The position numbers and the translations under genes were made by a program. A stretch of DNA of 10,276 bases from Trichodesmium sp. MAG_R04. Lineage in GTDB: Bacteria; Cyanobacteriota; Cyanobacteriia; Cyanobacteriales; Microcoleaceae. Below the pieces are notes generated by a model. That model worked only from the letters and a program-made list of their open reading frames with translations. It did not search any database and was not told where the DNA came from. Every line of letters begins with the position of its first letter. Position 1 is the stretch's first letter. Positions 1 to 6,651 of this stretch are shown here, one piece after another. The DNA lies in the NCBI GenBank assembly GCA_023356515.1, contig JAKQYG010000110.1, positions 1 through 10,276 on the forward strand, given 5' to 3'.

Positions 1-142
1 GTTGATTTTGATTCCTGCATTGACTGCGGAATTTGTCTAGAAGTTTGTCCTGTAGAAAAAGCAGTACTTGCTGAGGAAAGACCTGAATTACAGGACAAAC
101 TTCTAGACAAATTCCGCAGTCAATGCAGGAATCAAAATCAAC
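1..142. repeat. Perfect 54-bp inverted repeat with 34-nt loop (fold-back of ferredoxin gene)
   Basis: Positions 1-54 are the exact reverse complement of 89-142, with 55-88 as loop. The left arm starts at the first base of the window, so the palindrome may be longer. The left arm plus loop reads on the plus strand as the second half of the ferredoxin (CIDCGICLEVCPVEKAVLA...), and the right arm is the same segment in the gene on the minus strand. The two copies have no mismatch, so the duplication is either very recent or technical. Confidence 0.93.
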
Positions 143-262
143 CCAATACCAATCAGTGCCCTTAGTATTTTTACCCGGTCCTGAATGAATGCAAGCGACT
201 GGACAGGCATTAACACAGTCAGCAACACCTTCGCAAATATTAGTAACAATTGTATGTGGCAT
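89..262 (-). pseudogene. Bacterial-type 4Fe-4S ferredoxin, C-terminus disrupted by a fold-back inversion
   Basis: Reading leftwards from ATG at 260-262 gives 58 codons of a small iron-sulfur electron carrier. The N-terminus MPHTIVTN leads into a first cysteine group at residues 10, 16, 20 and 24 (CEGVADCVNACPVAC). A canonical CxxCxxCxxxCP cluster-binding motif (CIDCGICLEVCPV) follows at residues 46-58. The family normally continues for about 15 to 20 more acidic residues and stops. Here the frame enters inverted DNA after V58 and runs open to the window edge with unrelated residues (IQVFPQQ...). The expected continuation (EKAVLAEERPELQ) is present, but on the plus strand at 55-93, inside the inverted copy. 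No clear Shine-Dalgarno precedes the start. The gene reads in the same direction as hisG, 296 bp downstream of it. The ferredoxin family call is strong; whether the break exists in the organism is not settled. Confidence 0.8.
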
Positions 263-558
263 TTTAGTTTAGTTTAAAAGTTGAAACTTATTAATTCCAA
301 ATATATATTATACCAAAGACAAAAAAAGGGATAATTAAGGTAAGACTTGAATTATTTAGTATTAATATAGACTCTAATAAACTTGCTAATTATTATTAGC
401 TAGTATCTATATTGTGGGGACATTGCATCGCCCCTTAGAATATCTACTGTCTACTAGGTTCAATAAAATATAGAAAAGCTTCGAGAAACTGTATTAGAGG
501 TAGGTTAGATAGAGTGAAAATTTTACCTAAAAAAACTACTTTCCCTAGAAATACCAGA
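263..558. other. AT-rich intergenic gap, no gene seen
   Basis: This gap lies between the ferredoxin start and the hisG stop, both on the minus strand. It must hold the ferredoxin promoter unless transcription runs through from hisG. I see no open frame with family character, no convincing hairpin terminator and no clear promoter pair; A/T runs dominate near 290-420. Confidence 0.5.
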
Positions 559-1575
559 TTATTTTAGCTTTTCCAAAAATGACTCATAAATTTGAGACTT
601 GGAACTAAAAACATAACTAGGAGAAGAAACTGTCATATCTGTACCACCTACATTTCTCAAATGGTTAATTGCTGGCAATAACATACTTTGTTTTACCACA
701 ATTGTTACTGCATACCAGTCATTTTTTTCTGTAGAATATACCTTAGAAATAGTTGGTCCTTGCAGACCAGCAATACCAGTTAATTCACTTTTATACATGA
801 GGCGATCGCCTATTTCATCTAGTGACTTTCCATCTGCATTTGCTGTTATTGAGACATACTTTTTCGACTCCATTTGCGCCTCGATCAACTCTAAAAATAC
901 TTGAGTTGTTTCCAATTTAATTTTATTTTCTTGTAATAAGCGTTTATTACCAATTAAACAAGCTTGGGATTCGATAAGTGTACCTCCTTCAATTTGTTTT
1001 AAACGATTTTCTCTGAGAGTTGTACCAGTGCTAGTTATATCAGCAATCATATCAGCATATCCCATACTTGGTGCTGCTTCCATTGCACCTTGAACTGCCG
1101 CTAAAGAAAAATGTACAATTAACTTTTCATAGAGCCATTTTTGAGTTAGATGATGATATTTAGTCGCTATTCTCAAATTTTTTCCTTTATCTCTAAATAG
1201 GAGAGTTAACTCTGCTAAATCTTCTATAGAAGAAACATCCACCCAACTTTCAGGAACAGCTAAAACTAATTTACATTTACCATAACCTAACTTATCCCAA
1301 ATTACTATTACATCATCATGGGATTGACCTTCTTCACAAACCACATCATAACCTGTAATTCCTAAATCTACACTTCCTTCTTCTACCTTTGTAAAAATAT
1401 CTGCTGCTCTTTGAAATAAAACTTTTACTTGTGGCAAAGCAGGAATTGAACCAAAATATTGTCTTTCATTGGGTCTAGATACACCCAAACCACAAGCTGA
1501 CAATAAGTTCATTGTTCCGTTTGCCAAAGCACCTTTACTTGGTAAGGCTATTCTTAAAGTTTGATCTTTTGTCAT
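559..1575 (-). CDS. hisG: ATP phosphoribosyltransferase, long form (HisG)
   Basis: This enzyme condenses ATP with PRPP, the committed and feedback-controlled first step of histidine synthesis in the cytoplasm. The 338-residue product begins with LRIALPSKGAL (7-17), then QRAADI (55-60) and DLGITGYD (70-77). Residues 166-187 match the HisG signature, including the PRPP loop D179-ITSTGTTL. After about residue 240 there is a C-terminal ACT-like HisG_C domain with LQGPTISKVY (271-280) and an SPSYVF end. Short-form HisG (about 210 residues) lacks that domain and needs HisZ; at 338 residues this is the long form, even longer than the ~300 of E. coli. The start is ATG at 1573-1575. A HisRS-family gene ends 156 bp upstream on the same strand, suggesting an operon in the order HisRS-like then hisG. 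The gene is intact; a HIP1 site lies inside it at 802. Confidence 0.93.
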   Translation of the reverse strand: MTKDQTLRIALPSKGALANGTMNLLSACGLGVSRPNERQYFGSIPALPQVKVLFQRAADIFTKVEEGSVDLGITGYDVVCEEGQSHDDVIVIWDKLGYGKCKLVLAVPESWVDVSSIEDLAELTLLFRDKGKNLRIATKYHHLTQKWLYEKLIVHFSLAAVQGAMEAAPSMGYADMIADITSTGTTLRENRLKQIEGGTLIESQACLIGNKRLLQENKIKLETTQVFLELIEAQMESKKYVSITANADGKSLDEIGDRLMYKSELTGIAGLQGPTISKVYSTEKNDWYAVTIVVKQSMLLPAINHLRNVGGTDMTVSSPSYVFSSKSQIYESFLEKLK

Positions 1576-1731
1576 TTCAGTTTATTGATAAAAGTTAGGG
1601 ATTTGCATATAATTTCCATAATGTAATAAGAATAATTAACGCACTACTAGCTTATTATTATCAAAAGAGTTACTATTGAGCATATGTTGATAACTTAATA
1701 ATTGAAGTATTACCTAAGTATAGCATTATTT

Positions 1732-3285
1732 TTAACAATTGGCATTATCTTCAATATTTCTAACTTGATTTACTACTTCATGCAACTCTAAATTTTTTTG
1801 TTCTCCTGAATATAGGTTTTGCAAAATAACCTTACTACCTTTTTTTTCGGCGGAGTTTACAATAATTAAAAAAGAAATTTTATGCTTATTTCCATACTCA
1901 ATATTACTCTGAATATCTCTTCCGATAACATCAGTTTCTACTCGCAAACCTAGCCTTCTTAATTTTTCAGCAACTCTCACAGAATCACTATAATCTTCTC
2001 TAGTCAAACCAACTACTAGAACTTCAACAAATTGATAATTATTGAAACTCAAATGAGCTTTTTCTGCTAATTCTTTTCTAAGTTCTTCCATGAGATAGGA
2101 AAAACCAGTGGCAGGAGTTTCCTGTTTGCCTCCTAAACTGACAACCAAATCATCATATCTACCTCCACCACATAATTTTCTTTCTACCCCTAACTTGCTG
2201 TCATAAATCTCAAAAACCATACCTGTATAATATTGAAGACCCCGACTAATTCCCAGGTCAAGACTAATACGATTTTTGTCGATATTAAAAGCTTCTAAAC
2301 TTTTCAAAATTTCTTGTAATTCTGCTAAACCATAACCATCAATACTATAAGCCGAAAGTAGTTTTTCTATTTCTTTGCATATGGCTTTAGGCTCTCCTTT
2401 GAGTTGACTCAATTCGGTCATAAACTCTAATGCTTGATTTAGCTCTTTAGTTTGATCTTGATGTTGGATTTTAATTAACAAACGGTCAACTATTTCTTCT
2501 GGTGTACGAGTGCTTGTAAATTCTATATTCATACTTTCCAGCAACTTAAAAATTGCTGTTCGTGCCTCATTTTTTTCTAAACTTTGTAGGATATCTGTAA
2601 TTTTTTTTGTTGTCGTATTTGTATCTAGTTGTTCTGCCAAAAAAGTATCTTTTTTAAAAGCAGGATAAATTTCAGAAAGTCGACTTTCTACTGTCTCTTT
2701 ACCTTCTATTCTTAGAGTTTCCATCTGAGTAAGTAGAAAACTACGAAGACGAGTATCTAGCTGAAGATGGTCAAGAAAGTTATTGAGGACTCCAACGTGG
2801 CCAATAAATGTTTGATATTCAGTTAAACCTAGACGATCTAAACCTTGACAGGCCATAGAAATAATTTCCCCATCAGCGATCGCTCCTGTTGCACCAATTA
2901 ACTCTATTCCCATTTGGGTAAATTGCCCATATTTTTCTTTCTGGGGCTGTTCATAACGAAATACTGGCCCCATATAATAAAGTCGCACTGGTAGGGGTAG
3001 TTCTTGTAAATTGTCTAAATAAGCACGGACAACTGAAGCTGTAAATTCTGGTCTTAGACAGAGGCGACGGTTACGGTAAATGAAGTCGTAAAGACGAGAA
3101 ATAATATCCTCACCAGATTTTTTTAGATAGAGTTCGGTATATTCTATGAGTGGCACATCTATGGGTCGATACCCATAGGATTCAAAATTGCTACTCAGTA
3201 TACTTTTGATTTGTTGATCTATCTGGTAGGTACTTGGGAGAATGTCGTTAACTCCTGTGACTCTTTCTACTTTGATAGTTTGCAT
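1732..3285 (-). CDS. hisS: Histidyl-tRNA synthetase family protein, possibly a HisZ-like regulatory paralog
   Basis: A class II synthetase fold of 517 residues is read from ATG at 3283-3285. In this numbering, motif 1 (GVNDILPSTYQ) is near residue 11. LRPEFTA (about 77-83) occupies the place of LRPEGTA. Motif 2 contains GPVFRYEQPQ, and the histidine-site signature RGLQYYTG (about 348-355) is followed by CGGGRYDDLV. A C-terminal anticodon-binding domain starts around VEVLVVGLTREDYS. Several catalytic positions differ from classical HisRS: GRYREFHQ is EKYGQFTQ, and the motif 3 stretch GFAxGLERL is GFSYLMEEL, so the motif 3 arginine is replaced. An insertion of over 100 residues separates motif 2 from the HisA motifs. 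It lies directly upstream of hisG. A TTG at 3361-3363 would add 26 residues, but these match no family sequence, so the ATG is preferred. It could still be an active synthetase. Confidence 0.8.
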   Translation of the reverse strand: MQTIKVERVTGVNDILPSTYQIDQQIKSILSSNFESYGYRPIDVPLIEYTELYLKKSGEDIISRLYDFIYRNRRLCLRPEFTASVVRAYLDNLQELPLPVRLYYMGPVFRYEQPQKEKYGQFTQMGIELIGATGAIADGEIISMACQGLDRLGLTEYQTFIGHVGVLNNFLDHLQLDTRLRSFLLTQMETLRIEGKETVESRLSEIYPAFKKDTFLAEQLDTNTTTKKITDILQSLEKNEARTAIFKLLESMNIEFTSTRTPEEIVDRLLIKIQHQDQTKELNQALEFMTELSQLKGEPKAICKEIEKLLSAYSIDGYGLAELQEILKSLEAFNIDKNRISLDLGISRGLQYYTGMVFEIYDSKLGVERKLCGGGRYDDLVVSLGGKQETPATGFSYLMEELRKELAEKAHLSFNNYQFVEVLVVGLTREDYSDSVRVAEKLRRLGLRVETDVIGRDIQSNIEYGNKHKISFLIIVNSAEKKGSKVILQNLYSGEQKNLELHEVVNQVRNIEDNANC

Positions 3286-3375
3286 AAAATATTTTTTAGT
3301 TTTTAGCTTTGGCAAGCGATCGCTATCCAAATAAACTAATAGCTGATTTTTGTCTATATTCAAAAAAAAATAATT
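3286..3375. promoter_or_regulatory. Short divergent intergenic region
   Basis: Ninety bases separate the start of the HisRS-like gene (minus) from the start of the Rieske pseudogene (plus). Promoters for both directions should lie here or overlap the gene starts. It holds a HIP1 octamer at 3316-3323 and an A9 run at 3362-3370. No clear -35/-10 pair or Shine-Dalgarno could be picked out for either side. Confidence 0.35.
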
Positions 3376-4040
3376 ATGTATTCAAATTTGCCTAATAGTT
3401 GGTTTCCTGTTGCTAGAAGTGAAGATTTATCTGCCAAAACAGTTATACCACTTCATTATTCTGGAAAAGACTTTGTGCTGTTTTGTACAGAAGATGGCAA
3501 ACCCTATATTTTTGATACCCATTGTCCTCACTTAGGGACTCATCTTGACTCATGGAGATAGAATCGAAGGCCAGACTCTGAGATGTTCATACCACGGTTG
3601 GTTCTGGGATACAAATGGACAATGTGCTAATATTCCTTATCCCAATAAAGCAAAACCTCAAGTCAAAATAAAAAAATGGCCTGTACTTGAGCTGAATGGC
3701 CTAATAATGATGTACTATCATCACCAAGGAAAATTACCAGACTGGGAAATACTGCAAATACCAGAACTAGTTTCTCACGAATTGACTCCTCTACGTTTAG
3801 TTCGGCAGTGAAAAGTACCCACTACCCTTTAAGATTGGACAATAGTGTAGATATCTCTCACCTATATAATTTGCAAAGCCGTACTTTTAAAAGTGCTCAT
3901 AGTTATGGTGTAGAAATTGACGGACCAATGTTAACTTAATAGAATGTCTCAGAAATATATATTTATCTTCTTTAGCAGCAGGAAAATTAGCATTGGAAGA
4001 TGGCTCAATTACAACTATTTATTACGGACCTTTTTTTTGA
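3376..4040 (+). pseudogene. Rieske [2Fe-2S] oxygenase, multiply broken
   Basis: The product once carried an N-terminal Rieske domain and a mononuclear-iron catalytic part of a ring-hydroxylating-type oxygenase. Frame 1 from ATG 3376 gives SNLPNSWFPVARSEDL and then CPHLGTHL, with ligands C50 and H52. One extra base around 3544 breaks the frame. Frame 2 continues THGDRIEGQ and CSYHGW, with the second ligand pair, down to LTPLRLVRQ, where TGA (3809-3811) replaces the tryptophan codon expected before KV. A further shift near 3833 restores frame 1 (DNSVDISHLYNLQ, TFKSAHS) to TAA 3937-3939. Frame 3 then gives LALEDGSITTIYYGP to TGA 4038-4040. In the DxxHxxxxH iron motif the last histidine appears as Q. 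Frame 3 stays open beyond the TGA to 4187, without recognisable family sequence. At least four lesions make this a dead gene rather than a sequencing slip. Confidence 0.85.
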
Positions 4041-4172
4041 ATATTTACTCTAACTTTAGTTTTCCAACTTTGGTCTGACCTATGGGTTTTGTATGCAATG
4101 TCCCTAGTATTTTTAGTATCAGACCTTCCCACCTCCTCCAACAACTCTAATAAGTATTCAACTGGTTTTATA

Positions 4173-4775
4173 TTACAACGGAATTAATTCAGAAAAATTG
4201 ACTAATAGTTGTTCATTATCTAACTCATCTCCTAAACGTGCTGGTGAAAAATGTATTTGAATACCCCGTAATTTTTCTTGATAATGTAAATTAATTAAAG
4301 CTTTTAATGCCTCATTCATCGCTCCTATACTCGCAAGGTCAGTTTCAATTTCTGGCACTTCTCCCTCAAAAGCAGCTGTTATCATCACCACTAAATTACC
4401 AGTGGGAGGCAAAGTTAAAGGTTCATTCTTTGTCCCATAGTCTTCATTCTCCCCAGAACTTAAATAGCGTTGGGCAGAGTCTGTAAACAGTTCATCAAAA
4501 AAATCTCCTGCTTCTCCCTCATCCCAAATAACATCACCTTCATTGGCTGCTGACTGCCAATAGGTATCATATTGCAAAAGACTTTGGCAGACTTCAACAA
4601 GTTCTTCCCCCACTACTTTCAAGTCACCTTCTGATGCAACAGTTTCCCTAACAGCTCGGTTTAAAACACCGAGTAAAGGTGTTACCTCAGAACCTGCTAA
4701 GTGAATAAATAAACGAGAGACAACAAATCGAGTTTTACCTGTAAATTTATTTAAACTATCCTGCCAAGAACCCAT
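4173..4775 (-). CDS. DUF1517 family protein, cyanobacterial type
   Basis: This 200-residue protein matches, from memory of the family, cyanobacterial DUF1517 proteins along its whole length. It starts MGSWQDSLNKFTGKTRFVVS and continues with LFIHLAGSEVTPLLGVLNRA (about 22-41), WQSAANEGDVIWDEGEAGD (about 73-91), LVVMITAAFEGEVPEIETDL (about 128-147), and ends IQIHFSPA...FSELIPL. There is no signal peptide or membrane segment and the composition is acidic, so it is probably soluble and cytoplasmic. Its biochemical role is unknown. The start is ATG at 4773-4775, preceded by AAGGA eight bases upstream. The 3' end overlaps the trailing open frame of the Rieske pseudogene on the other strand. It is intact although both its neighbours are decayed, which argues that it is under selection. 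Confidence 0.8.
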   Translation of the reverse strand: MGSWQDSLNKFTGKTRFVVSRLFIHLAGSEVTPLLGVLNRAVRETVASEGDLKVVGEELVEVCQSLLQYDTYWQSAANEGDVIWDEGEAGDFFDELFTDSAQRYLSSGENEDYGTKNEPLTLPPTGNLVVMITAAFEGEVPEIETDLASIGAMNEALKALINLHYQEKLRGIQIHFSPARLGDELDNEQLLVNFSELIPL

Positions 4776-4853
4776 AATTTTTCCTTTTTATAAGATCTTT
4801 AGATATAATTTTAATTAGCTTAAAATTGGCATAATGTCAAGAATAGATTTTAA

Positions 4854-5255
4854 TATAGGAATCATAAAATAGAAAGATATAAGAAAATCGATCCAGATAT
4901 AAACTTAGTTTTAGCATCGGCAAAAGAAGTCCAAAATTATTTGGTTGCTTTATTGAAGAATGATATTCCGGGATGGCACAAGAATATTAGCTTAGAAAAA
5001 AATCAGCAGTTATTAAGAGTTAAATCTGAATTTGCTCAAGAATTAGCAGGTTTAATATTAAATACAAATTATTGACAATGGGCAGGAGATTTTGAAACAA
5101 TTGAAATTGTGAAGTTGTGGCAGTTAGACAAGCTGCGAAGCAAATATTTCATCTGAAAATATTCCTCGTTTTCGGAGCAATTATCAGGAGATGTTAGCTG
5201 CAGTTAGATTGTTAGAATCTGATTGGGAAGATTCTCGCAATTTTGATACCCCCTA
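4854..5255 (+). pseudogene. Decayed remnant of an unrecognised soluble protein
   Basis: No ATG-started frame survives, but successive frames read like one ordinary protein. From 4854 one frame runs through LASAKEVQNYLVALLKN, DIPGWHKN and VKSEFAQELAGLILNTNY to TGA 5073-5075, then on as QWAGDFETIEIV. After a shift, another frame gives AVRQAAKQI. After a second shift, a third gives SSENIPRFRSNYQEMLAAV, RLLESDWEDSRNFDTP and a TAA at 5254-5256. Predicted helices, normal codon use and hydrophobic spacing support former coding. I do not recognise the family and assign no function. The upstream end is unclear: the frame is open to the TAA at 4851 with no good start. The 132-bp MITE-like element begins about 25 bp after its end. 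Confidence 0.5.
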
Positions 5256-5280
5256 ATATTAATTACCAAAAGTAATGCTA

Positions 5281-5412
5281 TATAGCAATCCTAAATAGGT
5301 TGTAACAATAACTAGAAATAAATTCCGAAATTTTGGCCCATTAAGCATTAACTCCAAACCTATTCTCAAAAAGTGGCAAGATTTTTGACATAAATAAAAT
5401 AGGATTGCTATA
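5281..5412. mobile_element. MITE-like element, 132 bp, 13-bp terminal inverted repeats
   Basis: The ends TATAGCAATCCTA (5281-5293) and TAGGATTGCTATA (5400-5412) are exact reverse complements. A second, inner pair (AAATAGGTT near 5294 and AAACCTATT near 5356) adds to the symmetry. The outermost bases are TA at both ends, as expected for a non-autonomous element of the IS630/Tc1-mariner type, which targets TA. It contains no coding frame of its own. It sits 35 bp upstream of the 123-aa gene and so may carry or displace that gene's promoter. Confidence 0.6.
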
Positions 5413-5447
5413 CTTAAGCGAGACTTCAATTCTAAGGACATCAAACA

Positions 5448-5819
5448 ATGACTAGCGAACGTAATATAAAAATTGAAATTGGTGATTATCGTGAGACAAA
5501 TATTCATGACCAAGGAAGTTATGTTGAAGGGAATTCCTATAATAATCCCGCAGAAAAATCAAACCTGGCTGAAGCTGCCAATGAAATTCAGAAATTGCTC
5601 GAACAACTAAGCCAAAATAATTCTACTAATACGATGACTGGAAACATGAAAATAGCAGGGGAAGTAATTGATAAAATTGAAACTAATCCTACTATGAGGA
5701 GTCGAGTTTTTAGTGCATTAGAAGCCGGTGGTATGAGTGCTTTTGAGAAGGCTTTAAATCACCCGGCAGCAAGTTTTGTGATTAGCGCTTTGAAAGAGTG
5801 GCAAAATACTAGAAGTTAG
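5448..5819 (+). CDS. Small tagged helical protein (cyanobacterial C-terminal module, standalone)
   Basis: The product has 123 residues and no signal peptide or membrane segment. Residues 8-30 form a short tag rich in beta-prone and polar residues (KIEIGDYRETNIHD, then GSYVEGNS). From residue 37 on it is helical: LAEAANEIQKLLEQLSQ (40-56), then MKIAGEVIDKIETNPTMRSR, a glycine turn (EAGG), AFEKALNHPAASFVISALKE and WQNTRS. From memory, cyanobacterial pentapeptide-repeat and NTPase proteins often end in this helical module right after a similar tag; here it stands alone. No enzyme motif is seen. The start is ATG 5448 with AAGGA (about 5435-5439) nine bases before it. The tag recurs at the C-terminus of the membrane protein at 6889-8676, so a binding or adaptor role towards that protein is possible but inferred. 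Confidence 0.75.
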   Translation: MTSERNIKIEIGDYRETNIHDQGSYVEGNSYNNPAEKSNLAEAANEIQKLLEQLSQNNSTNTMTGNMKIAGEVIDKIETNPTMRSRVFSALEAGGMSAFEKALNHPAASFVISALKEWQNTRS

Positions 5820-5995
5820 AGAAATAGATGTTACAGCAGATTCCCAGTATATGAAGTACAGATATTAACAATTAAATGTTTCTAGTGCAGGCATCTTGCC
5901 AGGGATGTGTGTATATTTCTGCCTCCTGCCTGACTCATAAGTGCCTTACCTTTATAAAGTTTGCTCCTGTCTAAACCAAATTTAGCTAAATCGTC

Positions 5996-6032
5996 GAGAA
6001 GCCTCACACCATAATCTTTGATGTGGCGTGAG
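5996..6032 (+). mobile_element. IS200/IS605-like right-end hairpin, remnant 1
   Basis: GAGAAGCC (5996-6003) leads into an imperfect hairpin: CTCACACCA (6003-6011) pairs with TGGCGTGAG (6024-6032) at eight of nine positions around a 12-nt loop, followed by ATGAATCA. GAGAAGCC followed by a CAC...GTG stem is the layout I associate with right ends, and the overlapping omega-RNA 3' ends, of cyanobacterial tnpB-type elements. No tnpA or tnpB frame is left. Confidence 0.45.
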
Positions 6033-6043
6033 ATGAATCAACG

Positions 6044-6078
6044 GTCAATCAATGGGACTCGATGGGACATTCATTGAC
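6044..6078. repeat. Inverted repeat, 11-bp arms, 13-nt loop
   Basis: GTCAATCAATG (6044-6054) pairs with CATTCATTGAC (6068-6078) with a single mismatch. The sequence ATGGGAC occurs twice between them (6052-6058 and 6062-6068). It starts 12 bases after the first IS605-like hairpin, so it may belong to the same element end. There is no T run after it, so it is not a standard intrinsic terminator. Confidence 0.6.
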
Positions 6079-6338
6079 TAATATTATTCTGGTTTCCTGT
6101 ACTTGGTTCTTCATATTAAATGGATCTTCAAATCTGACACTGAACGACTATTTGATACAAAATCCGATTGTATAATATTTGTTATTTTCCCAAATTGGTG
6201 TTACAATAAAAAAACACTAAATTAAGATATAACCGACATTCCGCAGATCTTCATATATCTTTATATATATTTACATTTTCAAAGAGACTTGTACGAAAAA
6301 TATCCGTTCTAGAACTCAATATCAAAAAACTTTATCAA

Positions 6339-6367
6339 TAACTAATTTTTTATGAGAAAATTAGTTA
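6339..6367. repeat. AT-rich perfect hairpin, 11-bp stem
   Basis: TAACTAATTTT (6339-6349) and AAAATTAGTTA (6357-6367) are exact reverse complements around a 7-nt loop (TTATGAG). It stands alone in AT-rich, gene-free DNA. It could be a weak terminator, a subterminal hairpin of a lost element, or chance in AT-rich sequence. Confidence 0.5.
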
Positions 6368-6511
6368 CAATTCTTTATAACAGTGAAAATCGATGCCCAT
6401 AGCTATAAAGCTTTCAGGGAGAGCATTCGGGGCAATAGATTAATAAAACTTATCAATTTAATGTCAAGAAGCGCGGAATGTGGGATATAAAAAACAGGGC
6501 GGTAGGGCATT

Positions 6512-6609
6512 GAGTCCTTAAAGCTTGTGGAGTCCGACGGAGTACCGGGACTCTTAAGGGAGAAGCCCACACTACAGCGATAGCGTCAGCTTAGTGTGGG
6601 AGTATGTCA
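6512..6609 (+). mobile_element. IS200/IS605 (IS1341-type) right end with omega-RNA-like 3' structure, orphan
   Basis: GAGTCC (6512-6517) can pair with GGACTC (6548-6553); CCTTAA (6516-6521) can alternatively pair with TTAAGG (6554-6559). Then comes GAGAAGCC (6560-6567), then a strong stem, CCCACACTA (6566-6574) with TAGTGTGGG (6592-6600), and finally AGTATGTCAC (6601-6610). The order GAGAAGCCCACAC, stem, GTGTGGGAGTATGTCAC is what I remember from right ends of cyanobacterial TnpB elements, where the guide RNA scaffold ends and flanking DNA becomes the guide. No tnpB frame is readable upstream, so this is a solo end or decayed copy. The local GC content is clearly higher than in the neighbourhood. 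Confidence 0.62.
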
Positions 6610-6625
6610 CTATCATTCACGCCTA

Positions 6626-6651
6626 GCCACAAGCGGCAGAAGGTTTGTGGC
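6626..6651. repeat. Hairpin, 7-bp stem, 12-nt loop
   Basis: GCCACAA (6626-6632) and TTGTGGC (6645-6651) are exact reverse complements. It lies just beyond the putative transposon end at 6610. No T run follows on either strand strong enough to call a terminator. Confidence 0.45.

Noticed and set aside
3286..3363. TTG-started N-terminal extension of the HisRS-like protein (26 residues)
   Set aside because: The residues match no family sequence; motif 1 sits at its usual distance from the internal ATG at 3283-3285, which also leaves room for a promoter.
4070..4126. Long-range stem GGTCTGA...TCAGACC between the Rieske remnant and the DUF1517 gene
   Set aside because: The loop is about 40 nt with weak inner pairing and there is no T run; it may be chance.
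5259..5513. Minus-strand open frame of 84 codons
   Set aside because: It runs through the MITE-like element and antisense to the start of the 123-aa gene; low-complexity hydrophobic product without family character.
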